Shown: positions 34,636 to 36,599 of the stretch, in pieces | Layout of the letters: the number at the start of each line of letters is the position of its first letter | Numbering within the stretch: position 1 is the stretch's first letter | Notes under the pieces: model-generated | Seen by the model: the letters and a program-made list of their open reading frames with translations, nothing else | Databases searched by the model: none | What the model was told of the DNA's origin: nothing | Program-made: the position numbers and the translations under genes | NCBI GenBank assembly: GCA_023091735.1 | Contig: JALKBU010000497.1 | Location: 1 to 36,599 of the forward strand | Direction of reading: 5' to 3' | From: Trichomonas tenax | Lineage: Eukaryota > Parabasalia > Trichomonadida > Trichomonadidae | DNA: 36,599 nucleotides

Positions 34636-35490
34636 ATGATGATGAATCTATTATCTTATTCAACATTTTTCATGACATACGACATTCTAGCAAACAAATC
34701 AATCGACGTCGATCTTACTGACAAAATGTTCTACGTTCTGTCAATAACCGATCAAAAAAGTACTTTATTTGAACATATTAATATTCAAGATCCTAAAACA
34801 ATTGCTCCACTAACAAATTTATTTTACTCTTTTTCATACGGCTCCCTAAAAATCACAAATACTGGATCACAAACAATTACTGTCAAAGGTTGGTTATTGG
34901 ATGAAAATATTTGCTTAGAGAATTCATTCGTTCTCAATTATTCAAACAATATGAAAGTCTCTCTAACAGCAAAACGAGCTTGCTTCTTTTCTCCTCCAGA
35001 ATTTATTTCTTCAACTATTAGATTCGTGGATTTTGATACAATTCCAAACTACGCTGTTTACCAAGACAAAGATGTACGCAAATCGTCATATATTAATCCA
35101 AACACACCATTTATTATTCAAATTTTATCGGAAACAGAGAAAAAGACTGAATTTTGGCTTGAAACTATTGGATTAGATAAAAATACATACAAGAAATGCG
35201 GTGTAAACACATTTCATCATAACAAAGATGAAATCTCATATTTAGATGAAGGATTTGCTTTTTCATGTTCAACATTCACAAGAACACCGTTTTCAATTAT
35301 ACTATACTTTATATTATACACTTTGTTCATTGGATTGTTCATCTTTTTATGCTATAAATGTGGAAATATTTCATTTTCAAGTTTCTTCGCTCCAAATGAA
35401 AATTATAACACACGCCACGATCAAGCTGCTACTGAAGATGATATTATGCTCGATCACATTGAGCAGGATGTTACTGGTATCGATCTTTAA
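34636..35490 (+). CDS. Type I single-pass membrane protein, trichomonad-specific
   Basis: The 284-residue protein has a moderately hydrophobic start (MMMNLLSYSTFFMTYDILA, possible signal peptide), an ectodomain of about 210 residues with a few cysteines and Asn-rich, beta-rich segments, one strong membrane span at about 223-245 (IILYFILYTLFIGLFIFLC) and an acidic cytosolic tail (TEDDIMLDHIEQDVTGIDL). No known domain was recognised. It is probably a cell-surface or endomembrane protein. The first ATG of MMM is chosen because a perfect initiator lies 7 bases upstream; an alternative start at 34587 in another frame, behind a TCATGTAAA motif, gives no signal peptide and is not used. Confidence 0.7.
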   Translation: MMMNLLSYSTFFMTYDILANKSIDVDLTDKMFYVLSITDQKSTLFEHINIQDPKTIAPLTNLFYSFSYGSLKITNTGSQTITVKGWLLDENICLENSFVLNYSNNMKVSLTAKRACFFSPPEFISSTIRFVDFDTIPNYAVYQDKDVRKSSYINPNTPFIIQILSETEKKTEFWLETIGLDKNTYKKCGVNTFHHNKDEISYLDEGFAFSCSTFTRTPFSIILYFILYTLFIGLFIFLCYKCGNISFSSFFAPNENYNTRHDQAATEDDIMLDHIEQDVTGIDL

Positions 35491-35819
35491 CTATAATATC
35501 AATGATTTTTTGTTAAATGCTCATCCTCTCTGTATTATATTGTATAAATATCTATATTGTTTAATTCCTTAACTAATAACACTATTTATTTCGCTAAAAT
35601 ATTAATCATCGCAATAATAAACAAAGTGAAGGTTGTAGGTTTGATACACTAGTGTATCGCTATCAACTTGTAAATGAATACTAAAGTGTTACCAAAACTA
35701 TATGTGAAATAAAATTAAGATTCGCTTCATTGATTGGATAACTATTGCAAAACCACTTGAATTAAAATTATGCATATTGGGATCTGTTAAATCGTTTTGT
35801 TCATATATTATAAATTATA
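35491..35819. other. Convergent intergenic region, no gene
   Basis: About 330 bases between two convergent 3' ends. It holds a perfect 16-base palindrome gatacactagtgtatc at 35643-35658, which in AT-rich DNA of this length is within chance. No gene or RNA was seen. Confidence 0.5.
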
Positions 35820-36182
35820 TCAAATTCCAAGAAAATCAGCCATCGCATAAAGATCGAGCAAATCTTCTTGCTCAATTTTAAATTCTGTTTTTAGTCTTTT
35901 TTGTAGTTTGTAGAATAAAAATTTAACAAAAATATCGCAAAGATGTGTTGAATAATCGAGAGTAACAGACTTCGATAATGATTCTTCAAATTCTGTATCT
36001 TGGCTGAACATTGCTGCTAATAATTTTGATTGACAAGCAATTTCTTTCGGTAAAACAAAATTATATCCTTCTTTCGAAACAATCGTCACATAATCAACCT
36101 TTTGAATAGGCTTTTCGAAGACTTCTTCCCCCTCCTCCTTGAAAGGAACTTCTTTCATCCTTGGTTTATTAGATAAAGCCAT
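35820..36182 (-). CDS. Elongin C (Skp1/BTB fold)
   Basis: The protein, 120 residues from the ATG at 36182, matches elongin C (112 residues in animals). Segments include YVTIVSKEGYNFVLPKEIA, equivalent to the first strand/helix, ACQSKLLAAMFSQDTEFEE (AML region), the Asp/Asn-rich loop and DLLDLYAMADFLGI, which corresponds to the conserved C-terminal helix ending in LDC. Elongin C pairs with elongin B and with BC-box proteins in Cul2/5 ubiquitin ligases and in the elongin elongation complex. The frame extends upstream another 36 codons to 36290, but that part is not conserved and rich in hydrophobic residues; the ATG at 36182 fits the family's N-terminus. Confidence 0.87.
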   Translation of the reverse strand: MALSNKPRMKEVPFKEEGEEVFEKPIQKVDYVTIVSKEGYNFVLPKEIACQSKLLAAMFSQDTEFEESLSKSVTLDYSTHLCDIFVKFLFYKLQKRLKTEFKIEQEDLLDLYAMADFLGI

Positions 36183-36599
36183 ATTAAAAAATATTATTGA
36201 CAAGTAAGGCCAAAATAATGTTTTGTAAATTTCAAGATTTGTATATTTTTGACGTGTAAAATCATGAAATGTTTTGTGATTTGGGTTCATTCAATCCCCG
36301 CTATCAAAAATATTTTTGATTAGAAAAAATTAATTGGATATTAGATATTAGAAAAATTAATTAAGACTTCGTATGAGTTTGTGGAAGTGTTTTGCATTGC
36401 ATCAGGAGGCTCTGTGTTCATTATTTGAAGTTTTTAACAAGTTTATAATAAATGGATACAGTCGGTTTTTTCGGGCAGTATTTTTCCTTCTGCGGTGTAG
36501 TCCCGCGACCTTCATAACTTTTTATCTGATCAATATTTTTTCGATTTGAAAGTACTTTCATGTACATATTGATAGTTGTCTATCCAGTGGTATAAGTGG
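36183..36599. other. Right-edge intergenic region
   Basis: About 415 bases with no supported gene. A 48-codon minus-strand frame (36421-36567) crosses a GC-richer patch and encodes a Lys-rich peptide (YEGRGTTPQKEKYCPKKPTV) without a recognised domain. The sequence may belong to a feature beyond the window. Confidence 0.45.

Noticed and set aside
34479..34721. Alternative 80-codon frame overlapping the membrane protein start
   Set aside because: It ends in basic residues and gives no signal peptide; the perfect initiator 7 bases before 34636 supports the other frame.
35643..35658. 16-base perfect palindrome
   Set aside because: About one such palindrome is expected by chance in AT-rich DNA of this length.
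36183..36290. 36-codon N-terminal extension of elongin C
   Set aside because: It is not conserved in the family and the ATG at 36182 gives the normal length.

Overview
The window looks like nuclear DNA of a flagellated parabasalid (a trichomonad such as Tritrichomonas or Trichomonas). The evidence is AT-rich sequence with compact, apparently intronless eukaryotic genes, several starts preceded by a trichomonad-type initiator (TCA+1-Y-T/A-T/A) at very short distance, stop codons that double as TAAA poly(A) signals, a bacterial-type GAPDH with strong codon bias, and trichomonad-style coiled-coil and ankyrin proteins. The species cannot be fixed from the sequence alone. No canonical trichomonad intron (GTATGT ... 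ACTAACACACAG) was found by eye.

Layout. 1-0.5 kb: the broken 3' end of a non-LTR retrotransposon reverse transcriptase. 0.5-7.5 kb: a Qc-SNARE (-), a multi-membrane RING E3 (-), a monoglyceride-lipase-like hydrolase (+), a coiled-coil protein (+) and a TM9/nonaspanin protein with a COPI-type tail (-). 7.5-10.1 kb: a 2.6-kb stretch without a convincing gene but with inverted and tandem repeats. 10.1-14.3 kb: a coiled-coil/ankyrin protein that shares its N-terminal module with the earlier coiled-coil protein, a Tim17/22/23-like gene with an in-frame TAG, and a small disordered hypothetical protein. 14.8-20.3 kb: an armadillo-like protein, a DNAAF5/HEATR2-like dynein-assembly factor and GAPDH. 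21.4-25.1 kb: a predicted beta-barrel protein with a C-terminal beta-signal, a single-bromodomain protein, a SANT-like plus U-box-like protein and tRNA-Leu(AAG). 26.6-30.9 kb: ribosomal protein eL39 (51 codons), a SWS1/ZSWIM7-like SWIM protein and an importin-beta family receptor. 30.9-36.6 kb: a frameshifted surface-protein-like gene, a cyclin, a second armadillo-like protein, a type I membrane protein and elongin C.

There is no operon logic; neighbours are functionally mixed, as expected of a protist chromosome. Themes are membrane traffic (SNARE, TM9), nuclear transport (importin-beta, armadillo proteins), transcription and chromatin (bromodomain, SANT/U-box, cyclin, elongin C), and possibly the hydrogenosome (Tim17-like, beta-barrel).

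The items most worth a second look are the interrupted Tim17-like gene, the beta-barrel protein, the SANT/U-box architecture, the module shared by the two coiled-coil proteins, the recurrent intergenic motif TGTCATGTAAA (one copy sits where an initiator would), inverted repeats just upstream of several genes, and the retroelement remnant at the left edge. No wholly new multi-gene system is visible.
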